Shown here: one piece after another, positions 34,032 through 44,280 of the stretch | Layout: the number at the start of each line of letters is the position of its first letter | Position numbering within the stretch: the first letter of the stretch is position 1 | Program-made: the position numbers and the translations under genes | Assembly (NCBI GenBank): GCA_028532985.1 | Contig: JANCIK010000002.1 | Location: forward strand, 3,348,001 to 3,412,000 | Length of the DNA: 64,000 bases | Source of the DNA: Stropharia rugosoannulata | Lineage: Eukaryota; Basidiomycota; Agaricomycetes; Agaricales; Strophariaceae | Direction: 5' to 3' | Notes under the pieces: model-generated | The model's input: only the letters and a program-made list of their open reading frames with translations | Told to the model about the DNA's origin: nothing | Database searches by the model: none

Positions 34032-37000
34032 ATGCCCAACTTTGAATGCCCTGCTGGATGCGAAAGATTTTTCAAAACCTGGGGTGGGGTAAATGCCCAT
34101 TTAACCTCATCATGATCTTGCTCCTGGTATATGGAGGAAAAACTAGAGGATTTGAATGCTGAAAACACCTACGAGATACAAGAAAATGCCCCAATACAGT
34201 ACGACCTTGGATCCAACGACAACATTGCTAGCAGTGCCCTGAATACTGGACAGCAAGCTAGTAACCAAACACCCGAAGAATTAGATGGCGAAGATCTTGA
34301 GGACTTTTTTCATGAGGAATTCGACAATATTGTAGATGAGTTTGCTCTTATTCCAGGTCCTGACGACTACTTGGAGGGTGAGGCAGGCCCAGGTCCTCAA
34401 ACTGCTGCTTATCGCAGTAGAGTGCTGTCAATGAAGCGATTACTAGATGATGATGATGACGATGAAAGGATTGAAGAAGAGCATCCTACTGCTGGTAGAA
34501 TTCTTCGATATCAAGCAACCAGTAACCCACATATCCACACTTTGGATGGCGATGGTGATGTTCATATGCTTCAAGAGGGAGTGGATCCCAAGTTTCATCC
34601 CTTTCATTCAGAGCTAGATTGGAAAATAGCTCAATGGGCAGTTAACGATGGGCCAGGCCATAATGCATTTGACCGATTACTTAAAATTCCTGGGGTAAGT
34701 TCAATACTACTAATACAATTGTATTTACTAACTCAAACTATCAAGGTTGTCGAAAAGCTTGGCCTCTCATACCATAATATTCGGGGTTTGCACAAGAAAC
34801 TTGACTCTATGCCCGAGAAAGCAGGTGAATGGAAGACTCGCAAACTAAGATTTGCCGATAAACCTAATGAAGTATATACTATTCGGCATCGTAATCCAAT
34901 ACAAGCCATCGAGTCTCTTTGGAAGGACCCCCATCTGTCGCCTATGATGAAATTTAAGCCTAAGAAGGTGTATACTAGTCCTCGTAAAGATGGGCGAATA
35001 TTCAATGAAATGTGGACAGGTCAATGGTGGAGTGTTCTTCAGGTATGTTATATTCAAATTGCAATTCTTGATATAGCAAGTTGTATTTACTTCACTTTAG
35101 AGCCGACTTCCAGTTGGAGCTACTTTAGCTCCTGTCATAATTGCTACAGACAAAACCCAGTTAACCCAGTTTTCAGGGGGAAAATCAGCCTATCCTGTTT
35201 ATCTTACGATTGGAAACATCCCTAAAGCAACAAGAAGAAAGCCCTCTTCCCATGCTACCATCCTTATAGCCTACCTTTCAGTTGACAAAATCAACCGATC
35301 ACAAATGAGTGAAAATGAACACCGATCTAGAGTTCAAAGGCTTTTCCATGAATCGATGAAAATCGTTTTAGAACCTCTCATTAAAGCTGGAAATGAGGGC
35401 ATAGAAATGGCAAGCTCTGATGGTGCTACTCGTCTTGTTTTTCCTATCCTTACTTGCTATGTTGCCGACTATCCTGAACAATGTCTTGTTTCTTGTACGA
35501 AATATGGGACTTGTGTCAAATGCAAAGCAAAGGCCAATAATCTTGGAGATGAAGCACTATCAGAGCTCAGAACTCAGCAATGGACAAAATCCACCATTGA
35601 AGAGGCCAAACTTTATTCGGGAGACAACCAGAACCAGTTTCATAAATATTGCATGTCCCATAATGTTGCAGGCAGTGTATTCAAGCCTTTTTGGGAAGAC
35701 TTTCCTCTGACCGACATTCACCAGTCATTAACACCTGATGTATTACACCAGCTTTATCAAGGGGTCCTAAAGCATCTAATCTCATGGTGTGGAAAGCTTT
35801 TACAGAAAGGAGAGCTAGATCGGAGAATTCAAAGTCTTCCACCTTCCTTTGGAGTTCGCCACTTCAAAAATGGATTTACATCTCTCTCTCAAGTAACTGG
35901 GCCTGAACGGAAAAACATGGCTAAAATTCTTCTAGGCTGCTTAGTCGGAAGTATTCCAACTCAAGCTGCCCAGGCAATTACAGCACTGCTAGACTTTATC
36001 TATATTGCCCAATATCCCACCCATGATACAACTACTTTAGAGTATTTGACCGATGCTCTGAAGCGGTTTCACCAACACAAAGCATACTTTCTCAATGTTG
36101 GTGTACGAGACAACTTCAATATCCCCAAGTTTCACTCTTTGCTGCATTATGTTGATTCTATCAAGCTCTTTGGGACAACAGACAACTATAACACTGAGAT
36201 GTTTGAACGACTACACATCGACTTTGCAAAGGATGGTTGGAGAGCAAGTAATCAACGGGATGAGTTTCCTCAAATGGTTACTTGGCTTTCACGACAGGAA
36301 AAAGTTACTGGCTTTGAAGCAAATCTACAAATGAATACACCATTAAATAAACCACCAAAATCAGTCAAATCCCTTGCAAAATATCCCAATTATCCTAAAA
36401 GAATGCTTTCTCTAATCCAGGAGAAGCATAATGCTCGTGGCTTTATTCACTCACTGAAGGTCTTTATTAATGGTCTCCGGTCCCAGCCTTTATCGCAACA
36501 AGCTTTAGCTGAGGCTACTTTACCCTTTACACGAGTTGATGTCTACAACATACTTCGCTTTAGTCCTACCAGTCTTGATGACGATAATACAGGGGAAAAG
36601 ACTCAGTGAAAGCTATTCCAATATCACAACAGAACAGTTTAGGAAAATTTGATACTGTTATAGCTATGGTTAATGATAAAGCAGAGTCAACTGGGCTTAT
36701 AGGTATGTAGATTATATGTTGCTATAGCACTTCTAATTCTTTTAATCAAGGCACAAGAATAGGAAGAGTAAAGGTTATTTTTACTCTTCCGAAGGTTTTG
36801 GATACTCGCTTAGGGCAACAAGATGCCCCTCACAATTGGACAACTTCGCCATTAGCATATATTGAGTGGTACTCACCAATACCATCCCAGCCATCTGTTT
36901 CTAATGGTAACATGTATCTAATCAAAAAGATGGAACCTTTAGCAGGTGCCAATCCGACAGGTACTCAAGCCTGGTGCTCAATTATTCCAGTCTCAAATAT

Positions 37001-37145
37001 TCGGCAAAGTTGCATGCTATTTCCAGTATTTCCCAAGCTTGCCCCAATGCCTAATGAATGGACATCTGATAATATACTTGATAGATGCACATCCTTTTTA
37101 ATTAATAACTGGTCTAGTAAATATGCATACCAAACTATATGGTAG
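34032..37145 (+). CDS. Plavaka transposase (N-terminal nonsense and one frame break)
   Basis: Exons 34032-34694, 34746-35042, 35101-36702 and 36751-37145 give about 985 codons. The N-terminus has a C2HC finger (CPAGCERFFKTWGGVNAH followed by Cys). Core motifs: WTGQWWSVLQ, ATDKTQLTQF, the CVKCKAK cysteines, TPDVLHQLYQGVLKHLI, FGTTDNYNTEMFERLHIDFAKDGWRASN and, in the last exon, PLAYIEWYS, all typical of Plavaka transposases as I remember them. The same Asp-bearing motifs occur in the disrupted outer gene. Two defects: an in-frame TGA at 34113 between the finger and the acidic region, where CGA would fit, and a one-base loss near 36605. Translation from ATG 34131 would lack the finger. It would cut and paste this element using its 22-bp ends. 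Confidence 0.82.
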
Positions 37146-37329
37146 AGCTGTACTCGGTAGTCGCTATCTTTTTATATTATATAAGCCATTCCAGCTTAGT
37201 CAGACCGGAAATAGTTGCTCGTATCGTGTCTTTCCCTTCGTAAAATATACACCTGGCAATTACTTCCTGCTTATAAGCATTCATTTTTGCAAGCTTACTC
37301 ATACTGCTTTCTATTTGTTTTCTATCCCT

Positions 37330-39265
37330 ATGGCCAACACCAGAAGCACTACCTCCCAAGCGAAGTCTGGTTCCAGCAAGTCGGCAGCATCGAAAAGGAA
37401 GCCAAGAGCTTCTAACAAGGGAAAGAATTTAACTATAAATGATATACCTCAGGACATGATACAACAGATACTCAAGCAGCATGCGAGTACTTCAAAGCAG
37501 GCTGAGGCTGAGAAAGAAGAAGGTATGTATTTGTCTCCTTGCTGAAACGATACTAATGGGTTTGGCTAGAGATTACTGCTCGCAACAAAAGACTTATGGG
37601 CGAGGAAAACGAGAATGAAAAAGACTCTGATGGTAATGAAGAAGACAGCAATAGAGCAGCTAAACGACCAAGAGTTGACAATCTCGACAGGGAAGAACTC
37701 GACATAGGCAATCAGGTTTTTGGCGAAGCAACAAATACTAACAGGCACGATGGGGATACTACTGACGATAGTTTGGAAGATGGGGAAAATGAAGGCAATG
37801 AAGAGGATCATGACGATGGGGTTAATGATATTCCTATGGCCAGAAATGAGGTATGTTCTCTACTAGTACTATCGGTATATGCTATACTTATTCTTCTTAT
37901 CGTATATAGATTATTATTTTATCGGATTCCGAGCATAAAGTAAGCACTTTGTAGCTATTCAATATAGAACTAACCTTGAATAATATTCTATAGTCATCGA
38001 AGAGGCTTGGGACTCGGCGATCCCAGGAGTCTGTGGCAACCTCTTTCAAGAGCTCTGCACCATCGTCAACAACCTCCTCTAAGACTTCTGCTTCGTTTTT
38101 GGAAAGTCAGAACAGTGGGTTTTCCTTGCACTCAAAGAAGGTGACGAAGCATAGTTTGCCACCATATGTTATGGATACAGCTATAGAGGCGAAGAAGTAT
38201 CTTCGCTTTAACATGGTGTATAGCCCAAGCTTCTGGACTGCTGGGGTAGGTCCAGACCGAATCGATGCTTGCTGGACAGCTTTCTGTGAAGCTGCTAAGC
38301 AAGGCAATAATACCCCCCTTGTTATCCAGGTTTCAAAGGAAAGAGCTACAAAGCCACTCGTCATTCGCTATGTGAGTACAAGTTATATTATTTCATTTGG
38401 TTAAGTATTTTGACTAGTACTAGATCTCCTATGCTCGTTCACAATTCATGAGCTCGGTAATTACTGCTGCCCGAAGTGCGACCCAGAATGCATATGGGCT
38501 TGGTATCAATAAGAAGAAAGATCAAGAAATTATCACCTGGCTCCTGGAAAAGGCAAAGTTCATGTACGATCAAGTCGATACAACTGTAAGTAATATTTTT
38601 TCATAATTTAACATACTAATAGGAGTATTAGGCCAAGACGACTGGAGGACAGCCATTCAAGTCAGAGAAGATGCTTCATATAATTGAAGAGTTGTGGTTC
38701 AAGACTGCAACACGAGCAAATAGTTTGACGACTCTGGTTACTCGGCAATTAGCAATAGACAAGGCATTACCACCATCGATGTTTGCAATTACTTTAGCAG
38801 CTGTATGTTTCTATTAATGTTACTTTATCGCTAGTCTATCCTTACTCACAATTGGTTTAGATGGAGCATTCGTTACAAGAGCTCAAGGAAGGCCATGGTA
38901 CAAAGAGTCGGAAGAATTTTGACGAAACGACTATTAGAGTTTTGTACAGTGCTTCTGCTATTACTTATTACCTTGCACTACTAATCATATTGCTATAGAT
39001 ATAGTCGCCATATGGGTAACTGGATGGTTCTCGAGCAGAAGTCTAGTGGATGGGCTTTAAAGTGGAGGCAAGATGCTTTCCAACAGCTATGGTAGGTTTA
39101 ATTTGTTCGCTGGTTTTTTCCCTTACTAATTATGTTTATAGCTCGTCAGATATGTTTATTGGGTATGACGAAACAGATGATTTAGCAGATTTTGATTTCG
39201 GAACTTTGAATGCAACTATACCAGTACTACCAGAGGCAGAGCCAGCATTACCACTGGATTTGTAG
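37330..39265 (+). CDS. DUF6532-type protein carried by the transposon
   Basis: Eight exons (37330-37522, 37570-37850, 37994-38371, 38424-38585, 38632-38802, 38861-38943, 38999-39091, 39142-39265) join without a frame break to 494 residues. The N-terminal 190 residues are low in complexity, basic (KRKPRASNKGK) then acidic (GEENENEKDSDGNEED). The C-terminal half shows the DUF6532 pattern as I remember it: ISYARSQFMSSVITAAR, then an IEELWF helix, a PPSMFAITLAAMEHSLQE segment and YSRHMGNWM. Function unknown; the family is common in Agaricomycetes and often sits near transposases. Being the only fully intact gene in the element, it may be needed for transposition or regulation (inference). Confidence 0.7.
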
Positions 39266-39969
39266 TTCATACTATTATCTAGCCTTCTTTTATAATGCCT
39301 TCTTTTATAATTGTTCTTTTGATTCCCTGTATACTTATTTTAGATAAAAGGCAACATTTAATACACTATTTTGAGCGATTGCAGAGTCTCATAAGATCTC
39401 TAAATAGCTTTCTAAGGTTGCTAATGTGCTATAGAGAAGTATTTTAAAGATACTACGAGATATCACAAGAGTCTTCTTTTGTACTCTTTTAGGTCTTTCT
39501 AAAGCTCTAAAAATGTTTATATTTTTAAAAAAAAGACATTATGTTGTGCCTTTATATCTTTAAGTGGGTTTATTTGTTTCTCTTAGTGTCTACAAAAGCT
39601 ATTAATATGCTATATAAAGACCTTGTTTGAATCTTTTAGGATCCTTAAATATGCCTGATAATGTATTAATATGGTTTTTTTATATCTTTTAAATGTTTAG
39701 CAAGGTCTTTTATTATACTTTATTTGAAGCACTTGATGTCTTTTGATTGCTTCAAGAGCGCTTTAAATTACTTTTTTTTGCTTTTTTTTAAGAACTGTGA
39801 TGTCTTAAAGTACACTTTTTATTGTCTTTTATTGCTTCATAAAGTCTTTTTAATGTCTTTTTAACTTTTATACCTGGAGACTTTGCTTTTTAAGTCTCCT
39901 AGAGACCCAGGTCTCCTGGGGTCTTTTTAAGTCTTTTTAAGTCTTTTTGAAAAATTAAAAGACTTTTTT
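39266..39969. repeat. right subterminal repeat region
   Basis: About 700 bp of AT-rich non-coding DNA made of short, degenerate units (AAGTCTTTTT three times in a row near 39924-39952, TCTTTTAGG, GTCTCCTAGAGACC palindrome), mirroring the left end of the element. Confidence 0.65.
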
Positions 39970-39991
39970 CAAAAAAGTGTTTTTCCTGATG
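39970..39991 (-). repeat. right terminal inverted repeat of the Plavaka-type element
   Basis: Reverse complement reads CATCAGGAAAAACAC and matches the left end at 21 of 22 positions. The flanking AG at 39992-39993 is the second copy of the 2-bp duplication. Confidence 0.9.
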
Positions 39992-39993
39992 AG

Positions 39994-40062
39994 CTTAATA
40001 AACTTCGGAATCCCTCTGCTAGGTCTCGTGTGAGCTCGACACTGCGCAGAGTCGCCCTTACA
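39994..40062 (+). repeat. 3' LTR, last 69 bp
   Basis: Identical by eye to 22460-22528, the end of the 5' LTR. It is followed immediately by GGCAG, the second target duplication. Confidence 0.93.
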
Positions 40063-40067
40063 GGCAG
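40063..40067. repeat. right target-site duplication GGCAG of the Ty3 element
   Basis: Exact copy of 22061-22065. On the minus strand it forms the end of CACTGCC in exon 3 of the outer transposase gene. Confidence 0.93.
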
Positions 40068-41537
40068 TGCCCCAAGATGTCTTGTTTCTGGGTCCTCCAT
40101 TTGGCATGGAAGCTTGAGACCATGTCAAAAAACGAGTCAGGCAGCTAATCATAAAATCAATAAATATTTTCAAGAAACCAAGACAAATTACACTTCACCG
40201 ATGGCATATAAGCTAAATGATGCATAGCCCCCGACTTGGGCTTACACCTAATGTATTTGGACATGTTTCCGAACATTAGATAGATTGGCCAGGCTTTGGC
40301 GTTTCCAAAATTTGTGAGATGTGTTGCATCTGATGAGAACATCAGCGCCGCTAACGCCTTTTCGCGCTTACAGTTTGCATCTTCAGGCGCCAGCTGTCCG
40401 TGTTCTTGCAGTTGCTCATATTCATCCAGGAATCTTTCTGATGTGAACAATTCACCATAGACACGCTGTACTTGACCTGTCAGCTTATTACAATGGAAAA
40501 GCTTGTAAGGCGAGTAGTGTAGCATGTGAGACAAGCGGTCCTGAAATGCTTCTACAATTGTGGCAGTAAGGTTGCGATAGAGAAGCCCAGTCACAGTAAA
40601 AGTGCGAGGCTGAACGCTAGCAGAGCCTGATGGCACTAAAATGTCTACCGATGACTCGATGAACTGACTTTTGATGAAGTCAGTACCGGCTATAGCCTTG
40701 TCGAAAAGTGTATTTTCTCTATGAGCATCAAAACCGTTGAAATGTTGGGGGTCGAAGTCTGGCTGTTGAATAATGGTCTGCACAAACGATGTAACCTCTG
40801 ACTCTGATTTAATAGTAGCGCCATTGTTCATCCAAGATAGTGTTCGCCAGATGGTAATGTTGGCAAATGGCCAGTATGGTGGGCGAACTTCGGCCGCGCT
40901 AAGATTGGCGTCAGAGACAGGATATTGACGGGAATTGGCCAGATCGTCCAATGATAACTGGTCAGTTGGATCGTATGTCGGCATCCATTCATATTCTCTG
41001 TGAAGACCGAAATGATTTGCTCTAGTCACCAATTTACTACGGACTAACGGCAAGAATTGCGGAGTAGGCATGGGGGCCTGAAGTTCGGACTCGGTTGCAG
41101 GCGAAAGCGGTTCTGGAGGAATGTCTGCAAAGCGAGCAGGAATGCGACTACGACGGCCTGTTCGGCAATGTGGGGATGATAATGTTGGCATGGTCGTCGT
41201 TTCAGCCATATTGCTATGAGCAGAAGGCATGGAGGAGGTAGATGCAGCATAATTTCGTAAATTCTCATGACTACTGTCAGGGGATATGAGTGACTGTCAC
41301 AGGAAAAAGTATCAATAAGGAGCGCCCAGACATCAAGGTCAGAAAAAAACATACAGAAAAACGTCGATGTATATGATTCTTGGGTACGGCATATTGAACT
41401 GCAGTATTGCGAAGATCGTACAGTGTTCTTTTGTGACTGGTAAGAGCATGCACACAGCCATGCTTGTGCTTTGATAGCGAACCAGGTTTTTTGAAGGATT
41501 TTCCACAGGGAGGGATACAAGAAAATTCTTGTGGCAT
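40063..41537 (-). pseudogene. 5' part of the split Plavaka-like transposase gene
   Basis: Minus-strand exons 41537-41355, 41293-40199 and 40144-40063 (first part of exon 3), with 61- and 54-bp introns, all in frame. Exon 1 encodes a C2HC-type finger (CIPPCGKSFKKPGSLSKH, then HGC), like the N-terminus of the inner Plavaka transposase. Exon 2 includes ALAALMFSSDATHLTNFG and a conserved IYLMFGNMSKYIRCKP segment, hallmarks of this transposase lineage. The start at 41537 was chosen because the finger begins five residues later and the splice to exon 2 keeps frame. The gene continues at 22060 on the far side of the retrotransposon. Whether it was a mobile element or a resident gene before disruption is not known: no terminal repeats were found. 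Confidence 0.82.
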
Positions 41538-42122
41538 TGAGAAGTAAATACGACCAGGATAGGTAAGGGGAAGAAGTCTGTAGTCCAAATATCAATGGCT
41601 TTATGACCAACACTTTTCCCTCTAAGTAAAACAGGTTAGGACGTGCTAGTTGTAGAATGTCGTTTCTTCATGATGTAAAGTTTGACTCAAGTGCGTCGAA
41701 GAGAGTAGTCTCATCTATTGATTGTCAGCTACTCAGCCCTAAGTCCCAGATTTTTGCCCGTCGTGCTATTCATCATTAGCAACCGCAGTTAATTGTTGCC
41801 AGAATGGAAATGACCGTCTCCGTAGAAGCTATCAGAGGCATGTTCATGCAGCGGCACGTACATAGTGGATTCTTGCCGCCGCAGGGAACGCAGTATCAAC
41901 ATAAACAGTCAAGCGGCGCAGAGAATTCATTATCTTGCGCTCTCAGGCTGTTACGCGAAACCGAAAGTCGCCAAACTGTGCTACGCTAAAAGGAAGTTTC
42001 ATTCCTTGACGATCATGATAGTATAAGCAAGCTTCAAGCTACAAAAGCCGTTAGAAGGGGAATTCACTACTATATCCTCCTAGTGTTCATCAAGTCTGTA
42101 TTCAGCTGTCTTTCTTCAAGAA
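41538..42122. other. divergent intergenic region
   Basis: Lies between the start of the outer transposase gene (-) and the first RMI1-like gene (+), so both promoters must be here. No gene supported. Confidence 0.4.
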
Positions 42123-42800
42123 ATGAACATAGAATTGTTCTCTCATAAAACAAAGGCAGAAATGCTCTTTGGTTGGTCCGAAGTGCGGGCATGGGCAGAA
42201 TCTCTGTCTACACAGACTCGAATTGATAAGGTACGTGCTTGAATATAGACAATTTCAAACCAGATTCATCGCGTATTAGGAATGGCTTTGGGAGTGCTAT
42301 TTATGGCACTTGGTCAACGAAGAGACACTCCCCACCATCAAGACTGAAGGAGGGCAAATCAACTGCGCAAAACTACTAGACTCGATGCATTGGCAATTCT
42401 TACACTCCCAGCTTACTGACTCGATGGAGCACGGAACAGGTTTTGGTAAAGAAGGGTGGTCGTTCCCTCTTTGCTGTCGTCGTTTGGCCGCTTCGAAAAG
42501 GTTATTGGTTCAGATCATACAAGTTTCATTTGAAACCGGCGACGGAGGGATTCTTGAAATAATCCGATTAACTATTTCAGACGGTCATGTAGCTGTCAAA
42601 GCTCATGCTCGTGCTCCATTCGGGGGCGACTTAGCCGCTGAGCGTCTTGAAATAGGCAGTAAAGTAAGTCCATGTCATATGGAACCAGGGAAACCGGTTG
42701 GTAACTGAGCTTGCGAAACTAGATGATCCTATTCGCACCTTCCATCGAAATGGAATCAATTCTGCTTGAGCCGTACAGTGCGAGAATTATGTCGCTCTGA
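42123..42800 (+). CDS. RMI1-like OB-fold protein, copy A
   Basis: Exons 42123-42230, 42280-42663 and 42723-42800 (introns 49 and 59 bp, all phase 0) give 189 residues. The order of features fits the N-terminal domain of RMI1, the OB-fold partner of RecQ helicase and topoisomerase III: a helical start with WLWECYLWHLV, then a helical block DSMHWQFLHSQLTDSMEHGT followed by GF, a strand LLVQIIQVSFE, the loop ISDG and a closing strand pair (IGSK..ILFAPSIEMESILLEP). RMI1 has similar PV..WL..C..W, SDL.DS..GTG, LVQI and LTDG motifs (family memory). The protein ends shortly after the OB fold, so any C-terminal domain is absent. It is about 30% like its neighbour copy B by eye. Could be another OB-fold family. 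Confidence 0.55.
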
Positions 42801-43266
42801 CCAAGCCATTAGCCATTAGGAGGTAGTTCGCGAAGACGCTAGGGCCGCAATGATACTGGGTAGTGCATCAGACGCGGTAGTATCTCGTGTTGTACGCGTC
42901 GCAGCTGTGAAAGTATCCACAGAATCCGGCTTCGAGTCAAACAGTATGATTCATCATTATGTTTGTTCATTATTAAGTTCGGTGCTACTGGGGACTATGC
43001 ATTGAAGACGCGAGATAATGATGGTATCGAAGCCGTATTAACGGTTGATTGCTTGTTTGGACTCGGCCACTCCCTGCATCTGGTACTGTGCTCCCGCAGC
43101 AGCCTAACGTGATGTATGAGAGCCCGTAGCTGCTACGGAGTTCGCAGTTAGGCTATCTTCTATCACCATTATGGACATCCTACCTTGCTATACAACATAA
43201 ATATCCATAAATTTTAACCCATTTCTATGCAAGACACGTACCAAGACTTCAAACAAACACCGCGGA
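42801..43266. other. intergenic gap between the RMI1-like copies
   Basis: No gene supported; should contain the promoter of copy B. Confidence 0.4.
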
Positions 43267-44042
43267 ATGAATTGGCCCGAAGGGAGTACTCAGTCCCCAA
43301 TCTCAGAAGAGAAGATGCTGGCCCTGAGCGAGGTTACGTATCTGGAACGACGCATAATAATGTCATCCGACATAACGTTCCCTATCTGTCTGATGCAATG
43401 GGTAACGGCAAGGTTTCCTTGTCCTGTCATTGACCAGGTAAATAGGTCTGTTGATTCCGGCTCAATAATGCTGATGTTATGAACTGTACTAGCAATGGTT
43501 AGCTCAGCGCTTCAGGGAGCTGTCCGTAGATGAGGAACTATTTGGAAAGAGTTTGCAATGCACAATGTACGAGCAACTTATGGCTTCAAACCTCGCCGAT
43601 TCGGCAATACGCGGAACAGGTTTTGACATGGAATGGCCATTACTTCCCGGTTGTAAGCGCCTCGAAAATCCCGCTATGATTTTAGTGCAAGTTATGGAAA
43701 TCGCCTACGAAGTCCATGGAGGCGTAATCAGCACGGTCAACTTTTTTCTGTCCGATGGTGCTACCATCGTCGCTGCGTGCGCAAAGACGCCCTTTCCCAA
43801 TGACTTCGACGCCAGGTTAATACATATTGGGGACAAGGTAAAATTAAAGATAGCTTGGCGAGTTGTTTATTAATATTTCAAAATAGTTATTTCTCTTCAC
43901 TCCACGAGTGGAGAAGGGGTCAATTCTCCTGGAGCAGGATACAGTTCAACTGCTTCAAACCCCTACGAGAGGAAATTTGCATCGCGAATGCGTAGTAAAG
44001 TACACCATGACGTGCGCCTCCAAGTACTGGCCATCTTCCTGA
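43267..44042 (+). CDS. RMI1-like OB-fold protein, copy B
   Basis: Exons 43267-43437, 43493-43837 and 43887-44042 (introns 55 and 49 bp, phase 0, same positions as in copy A) give 223 residues. The helical N-terminus has QWVTARFPCPVIDQQWL, close to the RMI1 pattern W...YP.P.VD..WL, followed by MYEQLMASNLADSAIRGTGF, ILVQVMEIAYE, FFLSDGATIVAA and IGDKLFLFTPRVEKGSILLE. Identical intron placement and the shared motifs show that A and B arose by duplication. In the cell such a protein would stabilise a RecQ-TopoIII-type complex that dissolves recombination intermediates, if the assignment holds. Both copies are short compared with full RMI1 proteins. Confidence 0.58.
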
Positions 44043-44280
44043 TTGCCATGGGTTGGGGATTATCATGTGGCATCATCGATTTTGGGTTGTGGCACAAGAC
44101 ACTATCTACAGTTGAACGTTGACTTGTATATTGTAGAAGTCCGAGTCACTATTCTTTGAACGCGTCCATGAGTTATATAGTGCGTGATGTAGTGTAAGTC
44201 GAGGAACGCAATTTATATTGTTGTGGTGCATAGTTCAGCAGAGATATACAATAGGGCTTAGCCGCAGCGAAGTACTATGA
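44043..44280. other. short non-coding gap before a tandem repeat
   Basis: The last part (about 44240-44280) resembles the end of the repeat unit that follows (AGGGCTTAGCCGCAGCGAAG.. versus GAGCTTAGCTG.AGC), so the array may begin with a worn copy here. Confidence 0.4.

Larger units (their letters stand above)
28208..39991 (+). mobile_element. Plavaka-type DNA transposon nested in the 3' LTR
   Basis: Comparison with the intact 5' LTR fixes both ends. The element begins CATCAGG and ends CCTGATG, with 22-bp terminal inverted repeats (21 of 22 match, 28208-28229 and 39970-39991). The flanking AG at 28206-28207 and 39992-39993 occurs once in the empty site, so the duplication is 2 bp. Both subterminal regions are AT-rich with many short GTCTTT/GGTCTCT motifs. 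It carries a Plavaka transposase (34.0-37.1 kb, +), a DUF6532 gene (37.3-39.3 kb, +), a candidate dioxygenase (30.0-31.6 kb, -) and unknown coding stretches. It inserted after the retrotransposon and is therefore the youngest layer. Confidence 0.9.
22066..40062 (+). mobile_element. Ty3/Gypsy chromovirus retrotransposon carrying a nested DNA transposon
   Basis: LTRs of 463 bp begin TGTAAGG and end CTTACA and flank gag and pol in the + direction; a 5-bp duplication (GGCAG) flanks the whole. Without the nested transposon the element is about 6.2 kb. Order of domains: gag with a CCHC knuckle, aspartic protease, reverse transcriptase, RNase H, integrase, chromodomain, so it belongs to the chromovirus branch. 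The two LTR copies appear identical by eye over their full length, which argues for a recent insertion. Several single-base frame breaks exist in gag and pol (listed under findings). The primer-binding site was not identified: the bases after the LTR do not begin with a clear TGG. Confidence 0.95.

Noticed and set aside
28208..39991. KDZ-type (Kyakuja-Dileera-Zisupton) transposon
   Set aside because: The transposase motifs (TPDVLHQLYQG, FGTTDNYNTE) fit the Plavaka lineage, and the duplication is 2 bp; the CxC clusters of KDZ proteins were not seen.
40030..40227. Frame spanning the LTR end and the outer gene
   Set aside because: Artificial frame across an insertion boundary.
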